From contig NZ_JBBHLB010000002.1 in assembly GCF_037572415.1 (NCBI RefSeq), positions 186,001 through 250,000 of the forward strand: a stretch of 64,000 nt of DNA. Direction: 5' to 3'. Both the position numbers and the translations under genes were made by a program. The first letter of the stretch is position 1. Every line of letters starts with the position of its first letter. Shown one piece after another: positions 6,282 through 14,437 of this stretch. The notes below the pieces were generated by a model. That model did not search any database. It was given only the letters and a program-made list of their open reading frames with translations, and was not told the origin of the DNA. Source of the DNA: Flavonifractor porci. Lineage in GTDB: Bacteria > Bacillota > Clostridia > Oscillospirales > Oscillospiraceae.

Positions 6282-8858
6282 ATGAGCGAGTGCTATACCT
6301 TTGTCGTAAACGGCGAAACCTGTACCACCGAGCAGGAAAAGCCTCTGCTGCGCTATCTTCGTGAAGATCTGCACCTCTATTCCGTCAAGGACGGATGCAG
6401 CGAAGGCGCCTGCGGCACCTGCACCATCGTAGTGGATGGCAAGGCGGTGAAGTCCTGTGTGCTCTCCACCAAAAAAGCGGTGGGTAAGACCATCCTCACC
6501 GTGGAGGGCCTGTCCCATGACGAGCAGGAGGCTTTTGTATATGCCTTCGGTAAGGTGGGAGCGGTCCAGTGTGGCTTCTGCATCCCCGGCATGGTGATGG
6601 CTGGCAAGGCCCTCATCGACCAGAACCCCACCCCCTCTGAGGAGGATATCAAAAAGGCCATCCGGGGCAACATCTGTCGTTGTACCGGCTACAAAAAGAT
6701 CATTGAGGGTATTTCCCTGGCAGCCGCCATCCTTCGGGGAGAGGAGAAGATCGATCCTGAGCTGGAGAAGGGGGATATCTATGGCGTAGGCGACCGGGCC
6801 TTCCGCAGCGATGTGCGGGAGAAGGTCCTGGGGACCGGCGCCTACTGTGACGACATTGAGATGGAGGGCATGGTCCATGCCTCCGCTGTCCGTTCCCAGT
6901 ATCCCAGAGCCCGTGTGCTGGATATCGACGCCTCCGCCGCTCTGGCGCTGCCCGGCGTGCTGGCCGTCCTCACCGCTGAGGATGTGCCCAACAACAAGGT
7001 GGGACACCTGCAGCAGGACTGGGACGTGATGATCGCCAAGGGCGACATCACCCGCTGCGTGGGCGACGCCATCTGCCTGGTGGTGGCAGAGACGGAGGAC
7101 GTGCTGAAAGAGGCCAAGAAGCTGATCAAGGTAGACTATGAGCCTCTGGAGCCGGTGCGCTCCATTCAGGAGGCCATGGCCGAAAACGCGCCTCTGGTCC
7201 ACTCCAAGGGCAATCTGTGCCAGCAGCGCCATGTGACCCGGGGCGACGCCAAGACCGCCCTGGCCAACTCCAAGTATGTGGTGACCCAGAGCTACAAGAC
7301 CCCCTTCACCGAGCACGCCTTCCTGGAGCCCGAGTGCGCTGTGGCCTTCCCGTACAAGGACGGCGTGAAGGTGTACACCTCCGACCAGGGCGTGTACGAC
7401 ACCCGCAAAGAGATCTCCATCATGCTGGGCTGGGAGCCTGAGCGCATCGTGGTGGAGAACAAGTACGTGGGCGGCGGCTTCGGCGGCAAGGAGGACGTGT
7501 CCGTGCAGCACCTGGCTGTGCTGGCCACCCTGAAGGTGAACCGGCCTGTGAAGGCCAAGCTCACCCGTCAGGAGTCCATCAACTTCCACCCCAAGCGCCA
7601 CTACATGGAGGGTACCTTCACCCTGGGCTGCGACGAGAACGGAATCTTCACCGGCCTGGACTGTGAGATCTACTTTGATACCGGCGCCTACGCCTCCCTG
7701 TGCGGCCCCGTGCTGGAGCGTGCCTGTACCCACTCCGTGGGCCCCTACTGCTACCAGAACACCGATATCCGCGGCTTCGGCTACTACACCAACAATCCTC
7801 CCGCCGGCGCCTTCCGCGGCTTCGGCGTGTGCCAGAGCGAGTTCGCCCTGGAGTCCAACATCAACCTGCTGGCCGAGAAGGTGGGCATCTCTCCCTGGGA
7901 GATCCGCTACCGCAATGCCATCGAGCCGGGCAAGGTGCTGCCCAACGGTCAGATCGCCGACTGCTCCACCGCTCTGAAGGAGACCCTGCTGGCGGTGAAG
8001 GACGTGTACGAGGCCAATATGGATCACGCGGGCATCGCCTGCGCCATGAAGAACGCCGGCGTGGGCGTGGGCCTGCCCGATAAGGGCCGCTGCAAGCTGG
8101 CGGTGCGGGACGGCATGGTGGAGCTTTACGCTGCCGCCTCCGACATCGGTCAGGGCTGCGCCACCGTGTTCCTCCAGGTCCTCTCCCAGACCACCGGTCT
8201 GCCCCGGCTGCTGCTGCGGAATATGGGCGCCAACTCCGAGGTGGCCCCCGACTCCGGCACGACCTCCGGCTCCCGCCAGACCCTCATCACCGGCGAAGCT
8301 GTACGGATGGCCGCCGCCGACCTGAAAAAGGATATGGACGAGGTAAATGGCGATTTGAGCAAGCTGGAAGGGAAGGAGTACTTTGCCGAGTTCTTCGATC
8401 CTACCGACAAGCTGGGCTCCGACAAGCCCAACCCCAAGAGCCATGTGGCCTATGGCTTTGCCACCCACGTGGTCATCCTGGATGATGACGGCAAGGTCAA
8501 GGAGGTCTACGCGGCCCACGATTCCGGCAAGGTGGTCAACCCCACCTCCATTCAGGGCCAGATCGAAGGCGGCGTGCTCATGGGTCTGGGCTACGCCCTC
8601 ACCGAGGACTTCCCCCTGAAGGACTGCGTGCCCCAGGCCAAATACGGTACCCTGGGTCTGATGCGGTCCAACCAGATCCCCGATATCCACGCCATCTATG
8701 TGGAGAAGGAGGAGCTTCTGCCCTTCGCCTACGGCGCCAAGGGCATCGGTGAGATCGCCACCATCCCCACCGCCCCCGCCGCCCAGGGCGCCTACTACGC
8801 CAAGGATCACATCCTGCGTACCAGCCTTCCCATGCAAAACACCTTCTACAAAAAGTAA
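6282..8858 (+). CDS. xdhD: Molybdenum hydroxylase (xanthine dehydrogenase-like), FeS and Mo-cofactor domains fused, no FAD domain
   Basis: An 858-residue xanthine-oxidase-family enzyme. Two [2Fe-2S] clusters sit at the N-terminus: C39, C44, C47 and C59, then C97, C100, C132 and C134 (CGFC...CRC). From about residue 170 the molybdopterin domain follows, with GGGFGGKEDV, GAFRGFGVCQ and GAKGIGEI, the last holding the catalytic glutamate region. There is no FAD domain, so electrons must leave through a partner; YgfK next door or a separate flavoprotein are candidates. The domain plan matches XdhD-type, selenium-dependent molybdenum hydroxylases of purine clusters; in the urate pathway this step interconverts urate and xanthine. 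No in-frame UGA is present, so any selenium is a cofactor, not selenocysteine. AGGAA precedes the ATG by 7 nt. Confidence 0.87.
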   Translation: MSECYTFVVNGETCTTEQEKPLLRYLREDLHLYSVKDGCSEGACGTCTIVVDGKAVKSCVLSTKKAVGKTILTVEGLSHDEQEAFVYAFGKVGAVQCGFCIPGMVMAGKALIDQNPTPSEEDIKKAIRGNICRCTGYKKIIEGISLAAAILRGEEKIDPELEKGDIYGVGDRAFRSDVREKVLGTGAYCDDIEMEGMVHASAVRSQYPRARVLDIDASAALALPGVLAVLTAEDVPNNKVGHLQQDWDVMIAKGDITRCVGDAICLVVAETEDVLKEAKKLIKVDYEPLEPVRSIQEAMAENAPLVHSKGNLCQQRHVTRGDAKTALANSKYVVTQSYKTPFTEHAFLEPECAVAFPYKDGVKVYTSDQGVYDTRKEISIMLGWEPERIVVENKYVGGGFGGKEDVSVQHLAVLATLKVNRPVKAKLTRQESINFHPKRHYMEGTFTLGCDENGIFTGLDCEIYFDTGAYASLCGPVLERACTHSVGPYCYQNTDIRGFGYYTNNPPAGAFRGFGVCQSEFALESNINLLAEKVGISPWEIRYRNAIEPGKVLPNGQIADCSTALKETLLAVKDVYEANMDHAGIACAMKNAGVGVGLPDKGRCKLAVRDGMVELYAAASDIGQGCATVFLQVLSQTTGLPRLLLRNMGANSEVAPDSGTTSGSRQTLITGEAVRMAAADLKKDMDEVNGDLSKLEGKEYFAEFFDPTDKLGSDKPNPKSHVAYGFATHVVILDDDGKVKEVYAAHDSGKVVNPTSIQGQIEGGVLMGLGYALTEDFPLKDCVPQAKYGTLGLMRSNQIPDIHAIYVEKEELLPFAYGAKGIGEIATIPTAPAAQGAYYAKDHILRTSLPMQNTFYKK

Positions 8859-8910
8859 GCAGCGATCATACCCAGTTACCCAGTCACGGAGGCCGCCCAA
8901 TGACCTTCCA

Positions 8911-8959
8911 GGGGGCCTCAGATCAGCGGTGAAAGCCGCCGCGCTGAGGCCCCTTTTTT
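8911..8959 (+). terminator. Intrinsic terminator after xdh
   Basis: A GGGGCCTCAG/CTGAGGCCCC stem (8912-8921 with 8944-8953) with an inner GCGG/CCGC hairpin, followed by T6 at 8954-8959. It ends the ssnA-ygfK-xdh unit; the next gene has its own promoter. Confidence 0.8.
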
Positions 8960-9065
8960 GCTTTAGCTGGGCAGTGGAAGGAGTGGAAAAACCTACTGAA
9001 ATAAGGGGGGTTAAAGTGCTACCAAAAAAATTTTTAGCTTCTCAATAATTTTTTCTGATTTCCTC

Positions 9066-9093
9066 TTGACAACTGGAAAACAAGTGGTATGAT
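9066..9093 (+). promoter_or_regulatory. Promoter of the dpaL operon
   Basis: TTGACA (9066-9071), 16 bp spacer, TATGAT (9088-9093), ending 61 nt before the dpaL start. A near-consensus sigma-A promoter following the xdh terminator, so the second half of the purine cluster is a separate transcription unit. Confidence 0.75.
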
Positions 9094-9154
9094 GGATTCA
9101 TAAAACAAAAGAAAGTTTGCCAGTGCGCAAAGAAATTTTGGAGGCGAATGTTCG

Positions 9155-10390
9155 ATGAAAGACCAGCTCAAATGGGTCCTCAATAAAATGCCGAAGAGCG
9201 ACGACAAGCAGCTGGACGTCATGTCCTTGTCCAACGTAGCCAAGGCCCGCTTCTTCCACAGTTCCTTCCCCCAGTACTCCATCACCCCCCTGGCTCAGCT
9301 GGAGGGTATGGCCAAGTACCTGGGCCTGGGCGGCGTGTATGTAAAGGACGAGTCCTACCGTTTCGGCCTCAACGCCTTTAAGGTGCTGGGCGGCTCCTTC
9401 GCCATGGCCAAGTACATTGCCAGCGAGATGAACCGGGACGTGTCCGAGATGACCTACGACTACCTGACCAGCGAGGCCTTCCGCAAGGACTTCGGTCAGG
9501 CCACCTTCTTCACCGCCACCGACGGCAACCATGGCCGCGGCGTGGCCTGGGCTGCCAACAAGCTGGGCCAGAAGGCTGTGGTACATATGCCCAAGGGCAG
9601 CGCCAAGTCCCGCTTTGACAACATTGCCAAGGAGGGCGCCAAGGTTACCATCGAGGAAGTCAACTACGACGACTGTGTGCGTATGGCCGCTGCTGAGGCT
9701 GAGCAGACCGAGCACGGTGTTATCGTGCAGGATACCGCCTGGGACGGCTACGAGGAGATCCCCTCCTGGATCATGCAGGGCTACGGCACCATGGCCAACG
9801 AGGCCGCCGATCAGCTCCGTCAGTGCGGCGTGAACCGCCCCACTCATGTGTTCGTGCAGGCCGGCGTGGGCTCTCTGGCCGGTGCTGTGGTGGGTTATTT
9901 CACCAACCTGTTCCCCAATGATCCTCCCAAGTTCGTGGTGATGGAGGCCCGCGCTGCCGACTGCCTCTATCAGGGTGCTCTGGCCAACGACGGCAAGCCC
10001 CGCATCGTCACCGGCGACCTCCAGACCATTATGGCCGGTTTGGCCTGCGGCGAGCCCAATACCATCTCCTGGGATATCCTCCGCAACCATGTTTCCGCCT
10101 TCATTTCCTGCCCCGACTGGGCCAGCGCCAAGGGTATGCGTATGCTGGGCGTGCCTGTGAAGGGCGATCCCACCGTGATCTCCGGCGAGTCCGGCGCTGT
10201 GGGCATGGGCGTGCTGGACGCCATCATGTGCGACGACACCTACAAGGAGCTGCGTGACGCTCTGGAGCTCAACCGCTTCAGCCAGGTGCTCATGTTCTCC
10301 ACCGAGGGCAACACCGATCCCCTGAAGTTCCGTCGGGTGATCTGGGACGGCGAGTATCCCACCATCGACACCCCCCAGAAGCCTTACTGA
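9155..10390 (+). CDS. dpaL: Diaminopropionate ammonia-lyase (YgeX)
   Basis: A 411-residue fold-type II PLP enzyme matching 2,3-diaminopropionate ammonia-lyase, which turns diaminopropionate into pyruvate and two ammonia. The PLP lysine is K76 in LNAFKVLGGSFA; FFTATDGNHGRGVAWAA is the typical phosphate-contact region. The ATG has GGAGG about 10 nt upstream. E. coli ygeX has the same position in the ygeW-ygeX-ygeY cluster, and in the anaerobic urate pathway this enzyme is proposed to release pyruvate and ammonia from the opened ring. It is the first gene of its own operon, followed by ygeY, ygeW and arcC. Confidence 0.92.
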   Translation: MKDQLKWVLNKMPKSDDKQLDVMSLSNVAKARFFHSSFPQYSITPLAQLEGMAKYLGLGGVYVKDESYRFGLNAFKVLGGSFAMAKYIASEMNRDVSEMTYDYLTSEAFRKDFGQATFFTATDGNHGRGVAWAANKLGQKAVVHMPKGSAKSRFDNIAKEGAKVTIEEVNYDDCVRMAAAEAEQTEHGVIVQDTAWDGYEEIPSWIMQGYGTMANEAADQLRQCGVNRPTHVFVQAGVGSLAGAVVGYFTNLFPNDPPKFVVMEARAADCLYQGALANDGKPRIVTGDLQTIMAGLACGEPNTISWDILRNHVSAFISCPDWASAKGMRMLGVPVKGDPTVISGESGAVGMGVLDAIMCDDTYKELRDALELNRFSQVLMFSTEGNTDPLKFRRVIWDGEYPTIDTPQKPY

Positions 10391-10455
10391 GTTTGTGCTG
10401 ACCGGGAAATGTCCCGATGAAACTGTGAAATAAATTGAAAATGGAGGTCATTACC

Positions 10456-11847
10456 ATGGATTTTGAGAAGATCAAAGCTGCTGCCGAAGGTTATAAGGCC
10501 GACATGACCCGCTTCCTGCGGGACATGATCCGCATCCCCAGCGAGAGCTGCGAGGAGAAGGGCGTTTGCGAGTGCATCAAGGCTGAGATGGAGAAGCTGG
10601 GCTTTGACAAGGCCGAGTTCGACGGCCTGGGCAACGTCATCGGCTGGATGGGCGAGGGCGACAAGATCATCGCCATCGACTCCCACATCGACACCGTGGG
10701 CATCGGCAACATCAACAACTGGACCCACGACCCCTACGAGGGCTATGAGGACGACGAGGTCATCTACGGCCGCGGCGGTTCCGACCAGGAGGGCGGCATG
10801 GCTTCCGCCGTGTACGGCGCCAAGATCATGAAGGATCTGGGCCTGATCCCCGCCGGCTACAAGATCATGGTGGTCGGCTCCGTGCAGGAAGAGGACTGCG
10901 ACGGTATGTGCTGGCAGTACATCGTCAACAAGTTCTTCCCCGCCATCGGCGTGAAGAAGGAGCAGGTCGAGTTCGTCATCTCCACCGAGCCCACCGACGG
11001 CGGCATCTACCGTGGTCACCGCGGCCGTATGGAGATCCGCGTGGACGTGAAGGGCGTTTCCTGCCACGGCTCCGCTCCCGAGCGCGGCGACAACGCCATC
11101 TACAAGATGGCCGACATTCTCCAGGACGTGCGCGCCCTCAACGAGAACGACGACGCCGACTCCACCGAGATCAAGGGCCTCGTGAAGATGCTCAACCCCA
11201 AGTACAACCCCGATCACTACGAGGATGCCCGCTTCCTGGGCCGCGGCACCTGCACCACTTCCCAGATCTTCTACACCTCTCCCAGCCGCTGCGCTGTGGC
11301 TGACTCCTGCTCCATCTCCATCGACCGCCGCATGACTGCCGGCGAGACCTGGGATTCCTGCCTGGAGGAGATCCGCAACCTGCCCAATGTGAAGAAGTAC
11401 GGCGACGACGTGAAGGTTTCCATGTACATGTACGACCGTCCCTCCTGGACCGGCGAGGTGTACGAGACCGAGGCTTACTTCCCCACCTGGATCAACAAGG
11501 AGAACGCCGCTCACGTTCAGGCTCTGGTGGACGCCCACCACGCTCTGTTCGGCGACAAGCGCATCGGGCCCGACGGTGCCATGCACCTGCGCAACCGTCC
11601 TCTGACCGACAAGTGGACCTTCTCCACCAACGGCGTTGCCATCCAGGGCCGCTACGGCATTCCCTGCGTGGGCTTCGGCCCCGGCGCTGAGAGCCAGGCT
11701 CACGCCCCCAACGAGATCACCTGGAAGCAGGATCTGGTGACCTGCGCCGCCCTGTACGCCGCCGTGCCCGGCCTGTACAAGGAGGAGAACAAGACCGACG
11801 ACGTGTCCCAGTTCCGCGCCGGCAAGACCAACAACAATATCCAGTAA
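10456..11847 (+). CDS. ygeY: YgeY family putative selenium-metabolism hydrolase (M20 peptidase fold)
   Basis: A 463-residue member of the M20/ArgE/DapE metallohydrolase family, YgeY subgroup. Expected zinc-site motifs are visible: AIDSHIDTVG near residue 75, GRGGSDQEGGMASA near 107, VQEEDCDG near 147 and the dimerisation stretch RGRMEIRVDVKGVSCHGSAPERGDNA. The ATG at 10456 is chosen because GGAGG (10443-10447) lies 8 nt upstream; an in-frame TTG 21 nt earlier lacks a site. M20 enzymes hydrolyse amide bonds of small peptides or N-acyl/N-carbamoyl amino acids. In the urate cluster it probably cleaves an open-chain ureido or amide intermediate feeding DpaL; this is inference. Confidence 0.88.
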   Translation: MDFEKIKAAAEGYKADMTRFLRDMIRIPSESCEEKGVCECIKAEMEKLGFDKAEFDGLGNVIGWMGEGDKIIAIDSHIDTVGIGNINNWTHDPYEGYEDDEVIYGRGGSDQEGGMASAVYGAKIMKDLGLIPAGYKIMVVGSVQEEDCDGMCWQYIVNKFFPAIGVKKEQVEFVISTEPTDGGIYRGHRGRMEIRVDVKGVSCHGSAPERGDNAIYKMADILQDVRALNENDDADSTEIKGLVKMLNPKYNPDHYEDARFLGRGTCTTSQIFYTSPSRCAVADSCSISIDRRMTAGETWDSCLEEIRNLPNVKKYGDDVKVSMYMYDRPSWTGEVYETEAYFPTWINKENAAHVQALVDAHHALFGDKRIGPDGAMHLRNRPLTDKWTFSTNGVAIQGRYGIPCVGFGPGAESQAHAPNEITWKQDLVTCAALYAAVPGLYKEENKTDDVSQFRAGKTNNNIQ

Positions 11848-12000
11848 GAAGCGCTGAGGCGCCGAGCAGGGGAGCCTGGACCGGAGCGAGGGCGAGCGGA
11901 GGGCCGCGGGGCGGCCCGCAGATCAGCCCGAGACGGAGGGAAGGCGACCCGACCGCGAGGCAGAGGAAGCGTGACAGCAGAAAGCGATGAAGTCCCATAA

Positions 12001-12020
12001 GGGGCGGCGTAAGCCGCCCC
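12001..12020 (+). other. Hairpin in the GC-rich ygeY-ygeW spacer
   Basis: The 237-bp spacer between ygeY and ygeW is purine- and GC-rich. Its only clear structure is an 8-bp GGGGCGGC/GCCGCCCC stem with GTAA loop. There is no U-run and no convincing promoter; ygeW is probably cotranscribed. Confidence 0.4.
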
Positions 12021-12084
12021 CGCGGATAGGAAACTCATATCCATCCACCAACCGACTAAATTATGAAAAAGGAGATCGATTGCA

Positions 12085-13284
12085 ATGGACAAGACTCTGC
12101 AGATGTATATTGACAAGCTGAATGCCCTGAACTTCAAGGAGATGTACGAGGGTGACTTCTTCCTGACCTGGGAGAAGACCGACGACGAGCTGGAAGCCAT
12201 CTTCACCGTGGCCGACGCCCTGCGCTATATGCGTGAGAACAACATCTCCACCAAGATCTTTGAGTCCGGCCTGGGCATCTCCCTGTTCCGCGACAACTCC
12301 ACCCGTACCCGTTTCTCCTTCGCTTCCGCTTGTAACCTGCTGGGCCTGGAGGTTCAGGATCTGGACGAGGGCAAGAGCCAGATCGCTCACGGCGAGACCG
12401 TCCGCGAGACTGCCAACATGGTCTCCTTCATGGCCGACGTCATCGGCATCCGCGATGATATGTACATCGGCAAGGGCAACACCTACATGCACGAGTTCAT
12501 GGACGCTGTGACCCAGGGCAACAAGGACGGCGTTCTGGAGCAGAAGCCCACTCTGGTCAACCTGCAGTGCGACATCGACCACCCCACCCAGGCCATGGCC
12601 GACATGCTGCACATCATCCACGAGTTCGGCGGTGTGGAGAACCTGAAGGGCAAGAAGATCGCCATGACCTGGGCCTACAGCCCCTCTTACGGCAAGCCCC
12701 TCTCCGTGCCCCAGGGCATCATCGGCCTGATGAGCCGCTTCGGTATGGACGTGGTCCTGGCTCACCCCGAGGGATACGAGGTTATGCCCGAGGTCGAGGA
12801 GGTCGCCAAGAAGAACGCCGAGAAGTCCGGCGGTACCTTCACCAAGACCCACAGCATGGCTGAGGCCTTCAAGGATGCCGACATCGTGTATCCCAAGAGC
12901 TGGGCTCCCTTCGCCGCCATGGAGAAGCGCACCAACCTGTACGCCGAGGGCGACACCGACGGCATCAAGGCTCTGGAGAAGGAGCTGCTGGCTCAGAACG
13001 CCAACCACAAGGATTGGTGCTGCACCGAGGAGCTGATGGCCACCACCAAGAACGGAAAGGCTCTGTACATGCACTGCCTGCCCGCCGACATCAACGACGT
13101 GTCCTGCAAGGACGGCGAGGTCGAGGCTTCCGTGTTCGATCGCTATCGTGATCCTCTGTACAAGGAGGCTTCCTTCAAGCCCTACATCATTGCCGCTATG
13201 ATCTTCCTGGCTAAGGTCAAGGATCCCCAGGCCACTCTGAAGGCTCTGGAGGAGCGCGGCATGGCCCGTTGGTTCCAGAAGTAA
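12085..13284 (+). CDS. ygeW: YgeW knotted carbamoyltransferase
   Basis: A 399-residue carbamoyltransferase of the YgeW family, related to ornithine and aspartate transcarbamylases. The carbamoyl-phosphate loop reads FRDNSTRTRFSFASA (near residue 70) and the second phosphate/amino-acid region MHCLPADI is near 330. The conserved HPTQAMADML and the knot-forming C-terminal half are present. AAAGGAG precedes the ATG. YgeW enzymes do not use ornithine. In the urate pathway they are proposed to phosphorolyse a ureido or oxamate-type intermediate to carbamoyl phosphate, which the downstream carbamate kinase uses to make ATP. The pairing with arcC supports this energy-yielding direction. Confidence 0.9.
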   Translation: MDKTLQMYIDKLNALNFKEMYEGDFFLTWEKTDDELEAIFTVADALRYMRENNISTKIFESGLGISLFRDNSTRTRFSFASACNLLGLEVQDLDEGKSQIAHGETVRETANMVSFMADVIGIRDDMYIGKGNTYMHEFMDAVTQGNKDGVLEQKPTLVNLQCDIDHPTQAMADMLHIIHEFGGVENLKGKKIAMTWAYSPSYGKPLSVPQGIIGLMSRFGMDVVLAHPEGYEVMPEVEEVAKKNAEKSGGTFTKTHSMAEAFKDADIVYPKSWAPFAAMEKRTNLYAEGDTDGIKALEKELLAQNANHKDWCCTEELMATTKNGKALYMHCLPADINDVSCKDGEVEASVFDRYRDPLYKEASFKPYIIAAMIFLAKVKDPQATLKALEERGMARWFQK

Positions 13285-13334
13285 GATCTGAGATCCATTT
13301 CTGACTTCCATTTTTCCTTCCCCTTCCTTTTAGA

Positions 13335-13380
13335 GGCCCGTCCGCATAGGTCAACCTGCCTGTATCTGTGCGGACGGGCC
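13335..13380 (+). other. Long-range hairpin between ygeW and arcC
   Basis: A perfect 12-bp stem, GGCCCGTCCGCA at 13335-13346 with TGCGGACGGGCC at 13369-13380, loop of 22 nt, no U-run. It ends about 30 nt before arcC and could tune the ratio of ygeW to arcC message. Confidence 0.45.
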
Positions 13381-13411
13381 CCACTATTTTACGAATATTG
13401 AGGTGTTTAAC

Positions 13412-14353
13412 ATGGGCAAGCGTATCGTGATCGCCCTGGGCGGCAATGCTCTGGGCAACAATCTCCCTGAGCAGATGATCGCCGTGAAGCAGACCGCCAA
13501 GGCTATTGTGGACCTGATCGAAGAGGGACATGAAGTCATTGTGGCCCACGGCAACGGCCCCCAGGTGGGCATGATCCAGAAGGCTATGGCCGAGCTGACC
13601 CGCTCTGAGCCTGAGAAGTACATCCCCTGCCCCCTGTCCGTGTGCGTGGCCATGAGCCAGGGCTACATCGGCTACGATCTGCAGAACGCTCTGCGTGAGG
13701 AGTTGCTGGACCGCGGCATCAACAAGGGCGTGGCTACCGTGCTCACCCAGGTTGAGGTGGACCCCGAGGATAAGGCCTTCCAGAACCCCACCAAGCCCAT
13801 TGGCGCCTTCATGACCAAGGAAGAGGCCGACAAGATGGTGGCTGAGCGCGGCTACAACGTCATCGAGGACGCCGGCCGTGGCTACCGCCGTGTGGTGGCT
13901 TCTCCCAAGCCCCAGTCCATCATTGAGATCCAGTCCATCCGTGACATGGTGTCCGCCGGCCTGGTGGTGGTGGCCTGCGGCGGCGGCGGTATCCCCGTTT
14001 ACAAGACCGAGGGTCATCACCTGAAGGGCGCTGCTGCCGTCATCGACAAGGACTTCGCCTCCTGCGTGCTGGCTCAGCAGGTGGAGGCCGATACCCTCAT
14101 CATCCTCACCGCCGTGGAGAAGGTGGCCATCAACTTCGGCAAGCCCGAGGAGAAGTGGCTGGACTCCCTCACTCCCGACGAGGCCCGCAAGTACATCGCT
14201 GAGGGCCACTTTGCTCCCGGCTCCATGCTGCCCAAGGTGCAGGCCGCTGTGGAGTTCGCCGAGAGCGCTCCCGGCCGCTCCGCCCTCATCACTCTGCTGG
14301 AGAAGGCCAAGGACGGCGTTGCCGGCAAGACTGGCACTGCCATCCATCAGTAA
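13412..14353 (+). CDS. arcC: Carbamate kinase
   Basis: A 313-residue amino-acid-kinase-fold enzyme that converts carbamoyl phosphate and ADP to ATP, CO2 and ammonia. Signature stretches are IALGGNALGNN at the N-terminus, VAHGNGPQVG, and VVACGGGGIPV near residue 190. The ATG at 13412 was preferred because GAGGTG sits 6 nt upstream; a GTG three codons earlier overlaps that site. It corresponds to yqeA in the E. coli cluster. As the last gene of the dpaL-ygeY-ygeW-arcC unit it would gain one ATP per carbamoyl group released from the purine ring. Confidence 0.93.
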   Translation: MGKRIVIALGGNALGNNLPEQMIAVKQTAKAIVDLIEEGHEVIVAHGNGPQVGMIQKAMAELTRSEPEKYIPCPLSVCVAMSQGYIGYDLQNALREELLDRGINKGVATVLTQVEVDPEDKAFQNPTKPIGAFMTKEEADKMVAERGYNVIEDAGRGYRRVVASPKPQSIIEIQSIRDMVSAGLVVVACGGGGIPVYKTEGHHLKGAAAVIDKDFASCVLAQQVEADTLIILTAVEKVAINFGKPEEKWLDSLTPDEARKYIAEGHFAPGSMLPKVQAAVEFAESAPGRSALITLLEKAKDGVAGKTGTAIHQ

Positions 14354-14366
14354 TCCATACCATAAA

Positions 14367-14403
14367 AGCACGTCCTGGAATGTGATCCGGGACGTGCTTT
14401 TTG
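14367..14403 (+). terminator. Intrinsic terminator after arcC
   Basis: AAGCACGTCC pairs with GGACGTGCTT, followed by TTTGTT. It ends the purine-degradation operon. Confidence 0.75.
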
Positions 14404-14410
14404 TTATAAC

Positions 14411-14434
14411 AAATCCCCTGCCGGCAGGGGATTT
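14411..14434 (-). terminator. Terminator of the pst-pho operon
   Basis: A perfect 24-bp palindrome (AAATCCCCTGCC/GGCAGGGGATTT) three bases past the phoR stop on the minus strand. It may act in both directions between the two convergent operons. Confidence 0.6.
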
Positions 14435-14437
14435 GCT

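Noticed and set aside
6282..8858. Selenocysteine-containing enzyme
   Set aside because: The frame has no internal UGA. Related enzymes are selenium-dependent through a labile cofactor rather than selenocysteine.
11848..12084. Non-coding RNA or repeat in the ygeY-ygeW spacer
   Set aside because: GC- and purine-rich but without promoter, terminator or convincing long-range pairing; only one small hairpin.
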